NCBI RefSeq assembly: GCF_015594605.1
Contig: NZ_JADNQT010000007.1
Span: forward strand, 1-64,000
Direction: 5' to 3'
Length of the DNA: 64,000 bases
Source: Streptococcus sp. HF-1907
GTDB lineage: Bacteria; Bacillota; Bacilli; Lactobacillales; Streptococcaceae
Part shown: in pieces, positions 29,305 to 39,579 of the stretch
Layout: each line of letters begins with the position of its first letter
Numbering within the stretch: position 1 is the first letter of the stretch
Position numbers and translations under genes: made by a program
The notes under the pieces: generated by a model
What the model saw: only the letters and a program-made list of their open reading frames with translations
Told to the model about the DNA's origin: nothing
The model's database searches: none

Positions 29305-30039
29305 ATGATTAGATTTGAACATGTTTCGAAATTATATGGAGATAAAGAGGCGCTCAGTGATGTGTCCTTGACTATCGAAAATGGTGAGATTTTTGGCTTG
29401 ATTGGGCATAATGGTGCTGGGAAGACAACGGCCATTAGTATTCTGACTTCCATTATTGAAGCGACTTACGGTCAGGTTTATGTGGATGACCTGCTTTTAG
29501 CAGAGCATCGGGATGAGATTAAGAAGAAAATCGGCTATGTGCCGGATTCACCAGATATTTTCCTCAATCTGACAGCCAATGAATACTGGCACTTTTTAGC
29601 CAAGATTTACGGTGTTGCAGACGATGAGACGGAGAAGCGCTTGGCTGACTTGGTAGCCCTCTTTGATTTGAAGGAACAGGTGGATGATGTCATTGATAGC
29701 TTTTCACATGGGATGCGTCAGAAGGTGATTGTCATTGGTGCCCTTATTTCCAATCCTGATATTTGGATTTTGGATGAACCCTTGACTGGTCTGGATCCGC
29801 AAGCCTCTTTTGATTTGAAAGAGATGATGAGGGCTCATGCCCGAGCTGGTAAGACCGTTTTATTCTCCACCCATGTTCTGGCCGTCGCGGAGCAATTATG
29901 CGACCGTATCGGCATTCTTAAGCATGGCAAGTTGATTTTTGTGGGGAGCATCGTAGAGCTTAAAGCCAATCATCCTGACAAGGACTTGGAGACCATCTAC
30001 TTGGAACTAGCGGGTCGTCAGGCACAGAAGGAGGGCTAG
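29305..30039 (+). CDS. ABC transporter ATP-binding protein
   Basis: A 244-aa ATPase of the drug/antimicrobial exporter type. Walker A is GHNGAGKTT (about residues 34-42), the signature is the variant FSHGMRQK, Walker B is WILDEPLTGLDPQ, and the switch histidine is in FSTHVLAVAE. It pairs with the membrane protein that begins 3 bases after its stop. Confidence 0.93.
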   Translation: MIRFEHVSKLYGDKEALSDVSLTIENGEIFGLIGHNGAGKTTAISILTSIIEATYGQVYVDDLLLAEHRDEIKKKIGYVPDSPDIFLNLTANEYWHFLAKIYGVADDETEKRLADLVALFDLKEQVDDVIDSFSHGMRQKVIVIGALISNPDIWILDEPLTGLDPQASFDLKEMMRAHARAGKTVLFSTHVLAVAEQLCDRIGILKHGKLIFVGSIVELKANHPDKDLETIYLELAGRQAQKEG

Positions 30040-30042
30040 TTT

Positions 30043-31647
30043 ATGGACAAGTCTCGTATTTGGGAACTGATTAAAATCAATATTCTCTACTCCAATCCTC
30101 AATCTTTGACCATGCTGCGAAAACAGCAGGTCAAGAAGAAAAAGAAGAACTTCTCAGCCTACAAGCGCATGATGCGCAGTCAGCTACTTCAGATTTTGCT
30201 CTTCTCTGTGCTCTATATCTTTGTGTTTGGCATGATTGATTTTGTCAAATACCCGGGTTACTTCACTTTTTACATGGCTGTTTTCACCTTAATGGCAATG
30301 GTTAATGCCTTCATTGCCATGTATAGCGTCTTTTATGAAAGTAACGATGTTAAGACTATGGTTTACCTACCCGTCAAACCTCGGGAGCTCTACCTAGCTA
30401 AATTCGTATCGACTCTAGGTCAAGGGATGATTTTCCTGATGCCCCTTTTGACCTTGCTTCTCATCACCTACTGGAGACTCATAGGACCACTGGGCATTCT
30501 CTTGGGCTTGGTGAGCTTTGCTCTCCTCTTTCTAACAACGATGACTCTGGCCCTCTGGGTTAACAGCTTCATTGGCAGAATCATCGTGCGCAGTGCTCAT
30601 CGCAAGCTGATTTCCACCGTCCTCATGACCCTTGCGACCTTTGGTGCCGTTATCCCTATCCTCTTTTTGAACATGACACCGGCAGCAGTGGACGGCCTAA
30701 CTTTGGTGGACAGACCTATCATTCCTTATTTTAGAGGCTTTTATGACATCGCTGTCGCTCCTTTCTCAAGCGCAAGCCTTTTGAATTTTTGGCTTCCGCT
30801 AGTGCTGGTCGGCCTAATGATTGCAGGGATTTTTATCAAGGTCATGCCTACTTATTATCAAGAAGTGCTTTATCAGGGAGTCGCAAAGGTTAAAAAGGCT
30901 TCAAAAGCTAAAGCTAGCGCCAAGCCTGAAAGTTTGAAGCGCGTCATGGTCAAACACCACCTCTCAACCCTGCAACAGACCACCCTAGTGACCAATACCT
31001 ACATGATGCCACTCTTATACGTCATCATGTTCATGGTTCCTATCATCAATGATGGCGCGCGATTTAGCCACCTTATCACTTGGCAGTATTTTGGCGTAGC
31101 TTTCCTACTAGGTTGCTTGATTGGTAGTATCTGCGCAACGCCAATGTCCTTCGTTGGGGTGGGGATTTCTTTGGAACGGGCTAATTTTTACTTTATCAAA
31201 ACCCTTCCCTTTTCCTTCAAGACCTTCTTAAAAGAAAAATTCATGGTCTTGCTTGGGGCGCAAGTGATTGTTCCCCTCATCGTTTATGGCTTGGTGGGAT
31301 TGGTAGTTTTGAAACTTCCAATCCTAGTAGTGCTTGCTTGTCTAGCAGGTATGGTCAGCATGAGCATTATTCAAGGTCAATTCATGTTTAAACGCGACTA
31401 TAAGCATTTGGAAACTAACTGGCAGGAAGTCACCCAGCTCTTCAATCGTGGTAGTGGTCAGTGGTTAGTTTTCGGTCTTGTTTTTGGGAATATGATTCTT
31501 GGGACTATCCTGATTGGTATCAGTATCGTTTTAGCGCAAGCAATCAATGTTCTTGCCGTTAATATCAGCCTATTAGCGCTACTTGCCATCTTACTGGCTA
31601 GCTTACAATGGACGGTCAATCGTCAGTTTTGGGGGCAGTTGGATTGA
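30043..31647 (+). CDS. ABC transporter permease
   Basis: A 534-aa membrane protein with about twelve hydrophobic segments in two groups, split by a soluble, basic stretch near residues 280-320 (KVKKASKAKASAKPESLKR). It starts 3 bases after the ATPase gene, so the two form one exporter. Linkage to the immunity-like gene suggests a role in peptide resistance or export, but the substrate is unknown. Confidence 0.85.
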   Translation: MDKSRIWELIKINILYSNPQSLTMLRKQQVKKKKKNFSAYKRMMRSQLLQILLFSVLYIFVFGMIDFVKYPGYFTFYMAVFTLMAMVNAFIAMYSVFYESNDVKTMVYLPVKPRELYLAKFVSTLGQGMIFLMPLLTLLLITYWRLIGPLGILLGLVSFALLFLTTMTLALWVNSFIGRIIVRSAHRKLISTVLMTLATFGAVIPILFLNMTPAAVDGLTLVDRPIIPYFRGFYDIAVAPFSSASLLNFWLPLVLVGLMIAGIFIKVMPTYYQEVLYQGVAKVKKASKAKASAKPESLKRVMVKHHLSTLQQTTLVTNTYMMPLLYVIMFMVPIINDGARFSHLITWQYFGVAFLLGCLIGSICATPMSFVGVGISLERANFYFIKTLPFSFKTFLKEKFMVLLGAQVIVPLIVYGLVGLVVLKLPILVVLACLAGMVSMSIIQGQFMFKRDYKHLETNWQEVTQLFNRGSGQWLVFGLVFGNMILGTILIGISIVLAQAINVLAVNISLLALLAILLASLQWTVNRQFWGQLD

Positions 31648-32260
31648 CTTGCTAGCTCGTAAGCCAAACTGAAAAATGAGAAAGTCAAGGCTTCTATCTC
31701 AATCATTAGCCCTCCTACAACAAGCCTATCAAAAGGATCATTGCATGATATGATGGTCCTTTTTGGCTGTTTCATAGATGGATTTTAAGATGAGCATGAG
31801 TTGCTTGATTTCTTTCTGTCTGTTGGAAATCGGCTTGCTTGTTTGTAGGGGTGTGCTAAAAGTACCAGTCTAAATGTATCAGCTTGGGGCTAATTTAGGG
31901 ATACACACAATCCCTTTTACTCGAAATTTTCTGAAAAATGCGAATTTGATCTTGTCAGGGCTTGCTTTCCTATGGTATCATGGAAACTCTTTCAGCATTC
32001 TTCTTAACTGCGGAGGTTTTTGGGGAGATAGGGGAGTGGCTTTCCTTGTTGGCTAAGGGGCAGGGGTGTTTGACTTGTTTGTCCCTCAGATACACGGTGT
32101 ACTAACTTGTCCGACATGTGGTTCTGGTCAGATACACGGTGCACCAGCTGTCTGCTGAGGAACCAATCAACTTAACTGCTCTGCTATTTTCCAAAAGTAT
32201 CTAAAAGCAAGAGAAGCTCTGAGAGTAAGAACGGCTAACCAACTAATGGGGGTAAAATTT
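31648..32260. other. 613-bp gap with terminator, operator-like palindromes and a possible gene remnant
   Basis: AAAAGGATCA...TGGTCCTTTT (about 31731-31760) with T tract ends the ABC operon. On the minus strand 31868-31738 reads KPISNRQKEIKQLMLILKS and on to a stop, a plausible C-terminal scrap of an unknown helical protein; no start or body is present. Two TACACGGTG palindromes lie at 32086-32143. Otherwise nothing is recognised. Confidence 0.4.
32086..32143. repeat. Pair of operator-like palindromic direct repeats
   Basis: TCAGATACACGGTG occurs at 32086-32099 and 32128-32141. The first copy extends to the palindrome TACAC-G-GTGTA (32091-32101), the second to TACAC-G-GTGCA (32133-32143). Centres are 42 bp apart, close to four helical turns. 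Confidence 0.5.
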
Positions 32261-32959
32261 ATGGATAAGTATATGGTAGCCGCTCTAAATGTTAGACTTT
32301 TGTCGAATGTAGATGCTGCTCAATTGGTGCAGCGCTTTGTGACACAGGGACAGATTCGCGAGACCTTGCCGACCTTTCAAAAGAGTCTCAATCAGGTCAA
32401 GGGGAGCAGTGATTCAGCTAAGTTGAGCCAGCTGGACCGCCTGCGTGACCAAACCTTGCAGTTGCTCTTTGATGCCATCGGTCTCTATCGCTATGAGGAG
32501 GACGAGGAGAAGAAGCGCGCCTACGAGGACCTCAATCGCCTCTTTAAAACCTTTAAGTCTGCTAAGGACACCGACTACGAGCGTGAGTCTAGCATGATTA
32601 AAAGCCTCTTGGAGAAGCTAGCGATTAGCCCCAATAAAGAGGCTGTCACCCTTTTAAACATCAAGACTTATATCAATCGTTTGGTCAATAGCCAAGCTGA
32701 CTTTGAGTAGCGAGCAACAGCTAACAGCCACAAGGTCACCTATGACAGTAAGACCCTACGTCAGCAATTGCTAAAAAGCTACCGCACCTTAGGCGACTAC
32801 CTAGCGATTAGGGCAGCTACAATCAATGACACCATTGCCATCGACCTCCTAACACCTTACAACGCAGGCCGCAAGTACATGGCAGACAAAATCGCAAGAC
32901 AAGCTGGAAGCAAATCAGCTAAAGCAGCTACCAAAGCAGAAGAAAACAGCAAAGACTAG
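32261..32959 (+). pseudogene. DUF6261-like protein interrupted by TAG
   Basis: The frame from ATG 32261 (GGGGG ribosome site 7 bases upstream) runs 150 codons to a TAG at 32708-32710, then stays open in the same frame to 32959, giving 232 codons in all. Both parts are helical and charge-rich, with a lysine/alanine-rich tail (SKSAKAATKAEENSKD). The joined length fits DUF6261 proteins as I recall them; function unknown. A single base change can explain the stop. A truncated 149-aa protein may still be made. Confidence 0.55.
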
Positions 32960-33434
32960 TTAGATTAGGATTAGTAAATCTTGGCTGGTCTCTAAATAGT
33001 ATAGAAAGTCACTTTACATTAAGTAGAAATCAAAACTGAACTTGCTTTACAAACACAGTAACTCTCATAGATGAGAGCGAACGAAGTGATCCAAACCTGA
33101 TATTTTCGCAGTAAGTGTCACTGATAACGGAATCTTTGAGACCTTGGGCTCAAAGATTAGCAATGAGATTCCGTAAGGAAGCTGCTTGCGTCCGCACTAC
33201 TTAACGACACGGAATTTTCAAAATCGATATTATTTTGAAAATGGAGTTAGTAAGGTAGCTAGGTAAGTCGCCATAGCGTTTACCGAAGTTTATCAGTGAT
33301 TTTAATTATTGATAAACTTGCTACGTTAGAAAATATCAACAATCAGTTTTGCTTATTCTTCATGAAGTGGCTTTTATTATTGGTAAATGGTCTCAATTTT
33401 CAGAATAATCATGGCTTAAAAGCTCTTCATATGC
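32960..33434. other. Hairpin-rich gap before proB
   Basis: No gene seen. Perfect or near-perfect inverted repeats: 33131-33140 with 33149-33158, 33127-33134 with 33167-33174 (competing), 33214-33224 with 33232-33242, and 33288-33295 with 33310-33317. None has a T tract. There is no T-box motif. A CodY-like box lies near the end (33395-33409). Confidence 0.55.
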
Positions 33435-33440
33435 TATAAT
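33395..33440 (+). promoter_or_regulatory. proB promoter: CodY-like box and extended -10
   Basis: AATTTTCAGAATAAT (33395-33409) matches the CodY consensus at 13 of 15. TGC-TATAAT (33432-33440) is an extended -10 with a poor -35. The start codon of proB follows after only 6 bases. Confidence 0.5.
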
Positions 33441-33446
33441 CTGACT

Positions 33447-34250
33447 ATGAAACGAAATTTTGAAACTGTCAAACGAATTGTGATTAAAGTGGGAACTTCT
33501 TCCCTTGTCATGCCGACTGGCAAAATCAATCTGACCAAGATTGACCAGCTGGCTTTTGTGATTTCAAGCCTCATGAACAAGGGCTTAGAAGTCATCTTGG
33601 TCTCATCAGGGGCCATGGGATTTGGGCTTGATGTCTTGAAAATGGAAAAGCGACCGACTGACATTGCCCAGCAACAAGCTGTTTCCAGTGTCGGACAGGT
33701 GGCCATGATGAGCCTCTATTCTCAGATTTTTGCTCATTATCAGACCAACGTCTCTCAAATTCTCCTGACCCGCGATGTGGTGGTCTATCCAGAGAGTTTG
33801 GACAATGTAACCAATGCCTTTGAGAGTTTGCTTAGCATGGGGATTTTGCCCATTGTTAATGAAAATGATGCGACCAGCGTTGATGAAATGGACCACCAGA
33901 CCAAGTTCGGTGATAACGACCGCTTGTCTGCCATTGTTGCTAAGATTACCAAGGCGGATTTGTTGATTATGCTGTCTGACATTGACGGGCTTTTCGATAA
34001 AAATCCTAATGTCTATGAAGATGCGGTTTTGCGCAGCCATGTGCCTAAAATCACCGACGAGATTATCAAGTCCGCAGGCGGTGCTGGTAGCAAATTTGGT
34101 ACAGGTGGCATGCTCAGCAAAATCAAGAGCGCTCAAATCATGTTCGACATCGACGGGCAGATGGTCTTGATGAATGGGGAAAATCCGCGTGACATCCTTC
34201 GTGTGCTTGACGGTGAGAAACTCGGTACTTATTTTGCTAAAACCAAGTGA
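33447..34250 (+). CDS. proB: Glutamate 5-kinase
   Basis: First step of proline synthesis, phosphorylating glutamate. The 267-aa protein has [29 protein letters not shown] and [11 protein letters not shown]...[12 protein letters not shown] motifs, and [16 protein letters not shown]. It lacks the C-terminal PUA domain of the E. coli enzyme, as is usual in streptococci. MKRNFE is the conserved streptococcal start, yet no Shine-Dalgarno precedes it. proA follows 9 bases later. Confidence 0.94.
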   Translation: MKRNFETVKRIVIKVGTSSLVMPTGKINLTKIDQLAFVISSLMNKGLEVILVSSGAMGFGLDVLKMEKRPTDIAQQQAVSSVGQVAMMSLYSQIFAHYQTNVSQILLTRDVVVYPESLDNVTNAFESLLSMGILPIVNENDATSVDEMDHQTKFGDNDRLSAIVAKITKADLLIMLSDIDGLFDKNPNVYEDAVLRSHVPKITDEIIKSAGGAGSKFGTGGMLSKIKSAQIMFDIDGQMVLMNGENPRDILRVLDGEKLGTYFAKTK

Positions 34251-34259
34251 GGTAGTAAG

Positions 34260-35510
34260 ATGACTTATATTGATGATTTAGGTAAGGCGGCTAAGGTAGC
34301 TAGTCAGAAGATGGCGCAACTGAGCACAGCCACTAAGAATGCGGTCTTGTACCAGGTTGCTCGTGACTTGATTGCTCAGACTGACCAGATTTTGCTAGAA
34401 AACGCCAAAGACATTGCCAAGGCTAAGGAGCACGGCATTTCAGACATCATGGTGGACCGTTTGAAGCTGGATGCCAGCCGCATTGAAGGCATTGCAGAAG
34501 GGGTGCGCCAAGTGGCAGACCTAGCAGACCCAATTGGCCAAGTGGTGCGTGGTTACACCAATCTTGACGGCTTAAAGATTGTTCAAAAGCGCGTTCCGCT
34601 AGGGGTTATCGCTATGATTTTTGAAAGCCGCCCCAACGTTTCAGTGGACGCTTTCAGCCTAGCCTTCAAGACTGGTAATGCTATCATTTTGCGTGGTGGT
34701 CGTGACGCTCTGTCTTCAAATACCGCCTTGGTCAATTGCATCCGCGCCACACTTGAAGCGAAAGGTTTAACACCAGATGCGGTACAGTTAGTAGAGGATA
34801 CCAGCCACGCTGTTGCTGAAGAATTGATGCAGGCCGTTGATTACGTGGATGTCCTCATTCCACGTGGTGGAGCCCGTCTCATTCAAACAGTCAAGGAAAA
34901 ATCAAAAGTCCCAGTCATCGAAACAGGTGTCGGCAATGTCCACATCTACGTGGATGAATTTGCAGACCTTGACATGGCAACCAAGATTGTTATCAATGCC
35001 AAGACACAACGTCCAAGTGTTTGTAATGCGGCAGAAAGTCTTGTTGTCCACCAAGCAGTCGCTCAAGACTTCTTACCAAAATTAGAAGCAGCTTTAGCAA
35101 CCGTTCAACCAGTAGAGTTCCGTGCAGATGACAGAGCGCAAGCCATTTTCCAAAAATCAGTGCCAGCAACAGGGGAAGACTACGCCACAGAATTTTTGGA
35201 CTACATTATGTCCGTCAAGGTTGTAGACAACTTTGAAGAGGCCGTGGATTGGGTCAACCGCTACACCACCCACCACTCAGAAGCCATCGTGACCCGTGAT
35301 TTGGAACACGCCGAACAATTCCAAGACTTGGTGGATGCTGCAGCAGTCTATGTCAATGCCTCAACCCGCTTCACAGACGGTTTTGTCTTCGGACTAGGTG
35401 CCGAAATCGGTATCTCCACTCAAAAAATGCACGCGCGTGGCCCAATGGGGCTTGAGGCTTTGACCTCAACCAAGTTCTACATCAACGGAAACGGTCAGGT
35501 TCGCAAGTAG
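34260..35510 (+). CDS. proA: Gamma-glutamyl phosphate reductase
   Basis: NADPH-dependent reduction of glutamyl phosphate to glutamate semialdehyde, second step of proline synthesis. The 416-aa aldehyde-dehydrogenase-type protein shows [28 protein letters not shown], the catalytic cysteine in [15 protein letters not shown] and [25 protein letters not shown]. Length is normal. It forms the proBA operon. Confidence 0.96.
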   Translation: MTYIDDLGKAAKVASQKMAQLSTATKNAVLYQVARDLIAQTDQILLENAKDIAKAKEHGISDIMVDRLKLDASRIEGIAEGVRQVADLADPIGQVVRGYTNLDGLKIVQKRVPLGVIAMIFESRPNVSVDAFSLAFKTGNAIILRGGRDALSSNTALVNCIRATLEAKGLTPDAVQLVEDTSHAVAEELMQAVDYVDVLIPRGGARLIQTVKEKSKVPVIETGVGNVHIYVDEFADLDMATKIVINAKTQRPSVCNAAESLVVHQAVAQDFLPKLEAALATVQPVEFRADDRAQAIFQKSVPATGEDYATEFLDYIMSVKVVDNFEEAVDWVNRYTTHHSEAIVTRDLEHAEQFQDLVDAAAVYVNASTRFTDGFVFGLGAEIGISTQKMHARGPMGLEALTSTKFYINGNGQVRK

Positions 35511-35519
35511 TAAGTTAGG

Positions 35520-35942
35520 ATGGAACGAAAGACAGAACTTGAAGAGGTCCGCCTATCCTTGGAGAAGGTTCTCAAAGCTATTACAGAGACTCAAACAGAG
35601 TTAGAAGCTGCTAAAAATTGGGGCATTCTTGATATTCTGGGTGGCGATTTCCTAACCAGTATGCTCAAACGCCGAAGGATTCAAAAAGTCAACGAAGGTA
35701 TAGAACTTGTAGGAGAAAAGCTCAAGCGTGCTCAAAAAGAATTGGCAGATGTTAATCTGACCTTAGTGACTGGGATTGCTGACAGCAGGAACGACCGATT
35801 ATGGGATATCTAGGCTGACAATATCATTACCAATTTTCGTGTGCAAGGTGAGTTGAAGCAGACAGAGCAAAATCTTAAGAAACTTGAACAAGATGTCAGA
35901 CAGCTTCTTGCCCAAGTTAATCAGGAACTATCGGAGATTTAG
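35520..35942 (+). pseudogene. Coiled-coil protein interrupted by TAG
   Basis: The frame starts MERKTELEEVRLSLEKV and contains a glycine-rich break (NWGILDILGGDFLTSMLKRRRIQK, about 39-62). It stops at TAG 35811-35813 after LWDI and continues in frame as ADNIITNFRVQGELKQ to 35942. The family form I recall has tryptophan at this place, so TGG to TAG is the simple explanation. Full length would be 140 aa, mostly coiled coil. Function unknown. It follows proA by 9 bases. Confidence 0.65.
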
Positions 35943-35947
35943 ATTAG

Positions 35948-36000
35948 GAAGTGAGGGGAACCAGACCTTATTTGGCTTAGCCACTCACTTCTTTTTTCTT
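35948..36000 (+). terminator. Terminator before rsmH
   Basis: GAAGTGAG pairs with CTCACTTC at a distance, with inner pairing, followed by TTTTTT. Confidence 0.65.
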
Positions 36001-36021
36001 TTGTATAAACCTCAGTATTTG

Positions 36022-36030
36022 TGGTAAAAT
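36022..36030 (+). promoter_or_regulatory. rsmH extended -10 promoter
   Basis: TGG-TAAAAT (36022-36030) is an extended -10, with TTGTAT (36001-36006) as a weak -35. ATG 36038 follows after 7 bases with no Shine-Dalgarno, so the message may be leaderless. Confidence 0.5.
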
Positions 36031-36037
36031 AAAAGTC

Positions 36038-36988
36038 ATGGCAAATGATTTTCATCACATTACCGTGCTCTTGCACGAGACAATTGACATGCTCGACATC
36101 AAAACAGACGGCGTCTATGTTGACGCGACTTTGGGTGGTGCTGGGCACAGTGAATACTTACTATCGCAATTGGGACCGAATGGTCATTTGTACGCCTTCG
36201 ACCAGGATCAAAAAGCAATTGATAATGCTCATATTCGTTTAAAAGATTATGTGGACAAGGGTCAGGTGACATTTATCAAAGATAATTTTAGAAACTTAGC
36301 CTCAAATCTTCATGCCCTCGGTGTGGATGAGATTGATGGCATTTGTTATGATTTGGGGGTATCTAGCCCTCAGCTTGACGAGCGCGAGCGCGGTTTTTCT
36401 TACAAGCAAGATGCTCCGCTGGACATGCGTATGAATCGGGAGCAGAGCCTGACGGCCTATGATGTGGTCAATACTTACGACTACCATGACTTGGTGCGTA
36501 TTTTCTTCAAATACGGTGAAGACAAGTTTTCAAAACAGATTGCTCGTAAGATTGAGCAGGTCCGTCAGGTCAAACCAATCGAGACTACGACAGAATTGGC
36601 AGAGCTCATCAAATCAGCTAAGCCTGCAAAGGAATTGAAGAAGAAGGGACACCCTGCCAAACAGATTTTCCAAGCCATCCGTATCGAAGTCAACGATGAA
36701 TTGGGTGCGGCAGATGAGTCTATTCAACAAGCTATGAATTTGCTAGCCCTTGACGGTCGTATCTCGGTTATCACCTTCCATTCACTTGAGGACCGCTTGA
36801 CCAAGCAACTCTTCAAAGAAGCATCAACGGTGGAAGTGCCAAAAGGCTTGCCTTTCATTCCAGAAGATATGCAACCTAAGATGGAAGTGGTTAATCGCAA
36901 ACCCATCTTGCCAAATCAAGAAGAACTAGAAGCTAACAACCGTGCCCACTCAGCTAAATTGCGCGTGGCGCGTAAAGTTCGTAAATAA
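36038..36988 (+). CDS. rsmH: 16S rRNA m4C1402 methyltransferase
   Basis: SAM-dependent N4 methylation of C1402 in 16S rRNA. The 316-aa MraW-family protein begins [15 protein letters not shown], with [15 protein letters not shown] (SAM site, about residues 30-44), [23 protein letters not shown] and the [10 protein letters not shown] motif. It opens the rsmH-ftsL-pbp2X-mraY cluster. The mraZ gene that precedes it in many Firmicutes is absent, as usual for streptococci. Confidence 0.95.
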   Translation: MANDFHHITVLLHETIDMLDIKTDGVYVDATLGGAGHSEYLLSQLGPNGHLYAFDQDQKAIDNAHIRLKDYVDKGQVTFIKDNFRNLASNLHALGVDEIDGICYDLGVSSPQLDERERGFSYKQDAPLDMRMNREQSLTAYDVVNTYDYHDLVRIFFKYGEDKFSKQIARKIEQVRQVKPIETTTELAELIKSAKPAKELKKKGHPAKQIFQAIRIEVNDELGAADESIQQAMNLLALDGRISVITFHSLEDRLTKQLFKEASTVEVPKGLPFIPEDMQPKMEVVNRKPILPNQEELEANNRAHSAKLRVARKVRK

Positions 36989-36999
36989 GGGAGAACCTT

Positions 37000-37329
37000 A
37001 TGTCAAATGAAAAACGTAGTGAGGCGATTACTAAGGCCCTCCAAAAGCATGTGCGAATCTTTTCTCGGATTGAGAAAATTTTCTACGGTAGCATCATTAT
37101 TACGGCTATAACCATGGCTGTCGGTATCATTTTCTTGCAGAGTCGTAGTTTGCAGGTGAAGCAAGAAATCAACAGTCTTAATAGTCAAATCAATGAAGAA
37201 CAAACTGCTTATAATAATGCCAAGCAGGAAGTGAATGAACTGTCAAACCGTGATCGCATCACCAAAATTGCACAAAATGCTGGTCTGACCATCAATAATA
37301 GCAATATTCAACGTGAGGTTAGCCAATGA
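37000..37329 (+). CDS. ftsL: Cell division protein FtsL
   Basis: A small bitopic divisome protein that works with DivIB and DivIC. The 109-aa sequence has a basic cytoplasmic start, one membrane segment (about residues 28-50, FYGSIIITAITMAVGIIFL) and an extracellular coiled coil (about 52-95). Ribosome site GGGAGAA. Its stop overlaps the pbp2X start by 4 bases (ATGA). Confidence 0.93.
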   Translation: MSNEKRSEAITKALQKHVRIFSRIEKIFYGSIIITAITMAVGIIFLQSRSLQVKQEINSLNSQINEEQTAYNNAKQEVNELSNRDRITKIAQNAGLTINNSNIQREVSQ

Positions 37330-39578
37330 AAAAATTAGCTAGACTCTTTTTGAACTATGTTGTCGGAGATCGGAAAACACCAGCAAAGAACCGAGAACGG
37401 GTCGGACAGAATTTGATGATTCTTGCTGTCTTCATGTTCTTTGTTTTCATTATTAACTTTGTCATCATTGTTGGGACGGACCGAAAATTTGGTGTCGATT
37501 TATCAAAAAATGCTAAGAAGGTTTACCAGCAAACGGTGAAGGTCCAAGCCAAGCGTGGAACGATTTACGACCGAAATGGGAATGCTATCGCGGAGGACGC
37601 AACGACTTACAGCGTTTACGCCATCATTTCTAAAAATTACACCACGGCGACGGGGAAAAAGTTGTACGTGCAGTCTTCCCAATATGATAAGGTAGCCACT
37701 ATTCTTAATGAAAAATTGGGTATCGACAAGTCAGATATTTTGAAGCAGCTGAATAAAAAGAAACTCTTCCAAGTTTCCTTCGGAACATCGGGATCAGGCT
37801 TGTCTTACACGACCATGACCGAAATCAAGAACGCCATGAAGAAGGAAAAAATCGAGGGAATTGGCTTCAGTCAAAGTCCAGGACGACTTTATCCAAATGG
37901 TATTTTTGCTTCACAATTTATTGGTTTCACATCATCTAAAGAGGAAGAAGATGGGACAAAACTTGTTGGGACAACAGGTGTGGAAGCGTCTTTGAACAGC
38001 ATTTTATCTGGTACAGATGGTCAAGTGACCTACGAAAAAGATAAAAACGGCAATGTTCTTCTAGGAACAGCAACAACAGTCAAACAGGCTGTAGATGGTA
38101 AGGATGTCTATACAACCTTGTCTGAACCCATTCAAACGGTCTTGGAAACGCAAATGGATGTCTTCCAAGCTAAAACGGGAGGGGTTTACGCTAGTGCCAC
38201 AGTTGTTAACGCCAAAACAGGCGAAATTTTAGCAACCAGCCAACGTCCAACCTACAATCCACAGACCTTAGATGGTTATAATAAGGAAAACCTCAATACT
38301 TGGAGTACTCTACTTTACCAAAGTCAATACGAACCAGGGTCAACCATGAAAGTCATGACAGTGGCGGCGGCTATTGATTCCGGTAATTTCAGTGAAACTG
38401 AAACTTACTTCAGTGGTGAGTATAAAATTGCTGATTCTACTATTAAAGACTGGGACGTTAATGAAGGTATCACATCAGGTTTATATATGACCTTCCCGCA
38501 AGGCTTTGCCCATTCAAGTAACGTTGGTATGGTCACTCTTGAACAAAAAATGGGTCAAGATAAATGGTTGAGTTACCTTTCTAAATTCAAATTTGGTTAC
38601 CCAACACGTTTTGGTATGAAATATGAAGACGGTGGTTTATTCCCATCAAATAATATAGCCACTGTTGCACAAACGGCCTTTGGTCAAGGGATTGGTGTCA
38701 CACAAGCACAGATGCTTCGTGCTTTCACTGCCATTTCAAATAATGGTGTTATGCTTGAACCACAATTTATTAGTAAAATCTATGATCCTAATTCAGGTAC
38801 GACACGTTCAGCAACCTCAGAAATAGTTGGTAAACCTGTTTCTAAGACTGCTGCTAGCAAGACTCGCGACTACATGGTAGCTGTCGGAACGGACTCTTAC
38901 TATGGTACACTTTATGCAAGTGGATCAGGACCAGTTATCCAAGTTGGCAATGCCTCTGTTGCGGTTAAGTCTGGTACGGCTCAGATTGCCGCGTCAGCTA
39001 AAGATGGGGGCGGATACCTTCAAGGAGAGAATGATACTATCAACTCTGCCGTAGCTATGGTGCCATCAGATGATCCAGATTTCATTATGTATGTGACGGT
39101 TCAACAACCTCAAAAATTCAGTATTACCAATTATTCTGATATTTTCAACCCAGTCTTGGAACAGGCTGAAGCAATGAAGGAAACCTTGCAAACTCCAGTA
39201 GCCAATAAATCTTCCGAGCAAACCAAGTACACCTTGACAAATGTCATTGGTAAGCAACCAGGCGACACAGCTGAAGAACTCCGTCGCAATCTTGTTCAAC
39301 CAGTTGTTATCGGAAACGGAAGCAAAATTACGAAAACCTCTAAAAAAGTTGGTAGCAATTTAGCTGAAAATGAGCAAATTTTGCTACTTACTAATAAAGT
39401 CACAGAACTTCCTGATATGTATGGCTGGACCAAGAAAAATGTCAAGCAGTTCGCTAAATGGACAGGTATCAAGATTACCTATAAAGGTAAGTCGTCTGGA
39501 AAAGTCACCCGACAAAGTGTCGATTCTGGTACCGATATCAATAAAGTTAAGAAATTAAAAATCACAATAGGAGATTAA
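37326..39578 (+). CDS. pbp2X: Penicillin-binding protein 2X
   Basis: Class B PBP, the septal transpeptidase. The 750-aa protein has one N-terminal membrane segment (about 29-51), the PBP dimerisation domain with [16 protein letters not shown], and transpeptidase motifs STMK (in [10 protein letters not shown], about residue 337), SSN (in HSSNVGMV, about 395) and KSGT (in [10 protein letters not shown], about 547). Two PASTA domains follow at the C-terminus (about 632-690 and 691-750). All catalytic motifs are the susceptible-type forms; I see no insertion. Confidence 0.95.
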   Translation: MKKLARLFLNYVVGDRKTPAKNRERVGQNLMILAVFMFFVFIINFVIIVGTDRKFGVDLSKNAKKVYQQTVKVQAKRGTIYDRNGNAIAEDATTYSVYAIISKNYTTATGKKLYVQSSQYDKVATILNEKLGIDKSDILKQLNKKKLFQVSFGTSGSGLSYTTMTEIKNAMKKEKIEGIGFSQSPGRLYPNGIFASQFIGFTSSKEEEDGTKLVGTTGVEASLNSILSGTDGQVTYEKDKNGNVLLGTATTVKQAVDGKDVYTTLSEPIQTVLETQMDVFQAKTGGVYASATVVNAKTGEILATSQRPTYNPQTLDGYNKENLNTWSTLLYQSQYEPGSTMKVMTVAAAIDSGNFSETETYFSGEYKIADSTIKDWDVNEGITSGLYMTFPQGFAHSSNVGMVTLEQKMGQDKWLSYLSKFKFGYPTRFGMKYEDGGLFPSNNIATVAQTAFGQGIGVTQAQMLRAFTAISNNGVMLEPQFISKIYDPNSGTTRSATSEIVGKPVSKTAASKTRDYMVAVGTDSYYGTLYASGSGPVIQVGNASVAVKSGTAQIAASAKDGGGYLQGENDTINSAVAMVPSDDPDFIMYVTVQQPQKFSITNYSDIFNPVLEQAEAMKETLQTPVANKSSEQTKYTLTNVIGKQPGDTAEELRRNLVQPVVIGNGSKITKTSKKVGSNLAENEQILLLTNKVTELPDMYGWTKKNVKQFAKWTGIKITYKGKSSGKVTRQSVDSGTDINKVKKLKITIGD

Positions 39579-39579
39579 C

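Noticed and set aside
31874..32056. 60-codon open frame after the ABC operon
   Set aside because: No ribosome site, odd composition and no recognisable pattern; likely chance.
32960..33446. Proline T-box before proBA
   Set aside because: No GGTGG-type T-box sequence or specifier loop is present.
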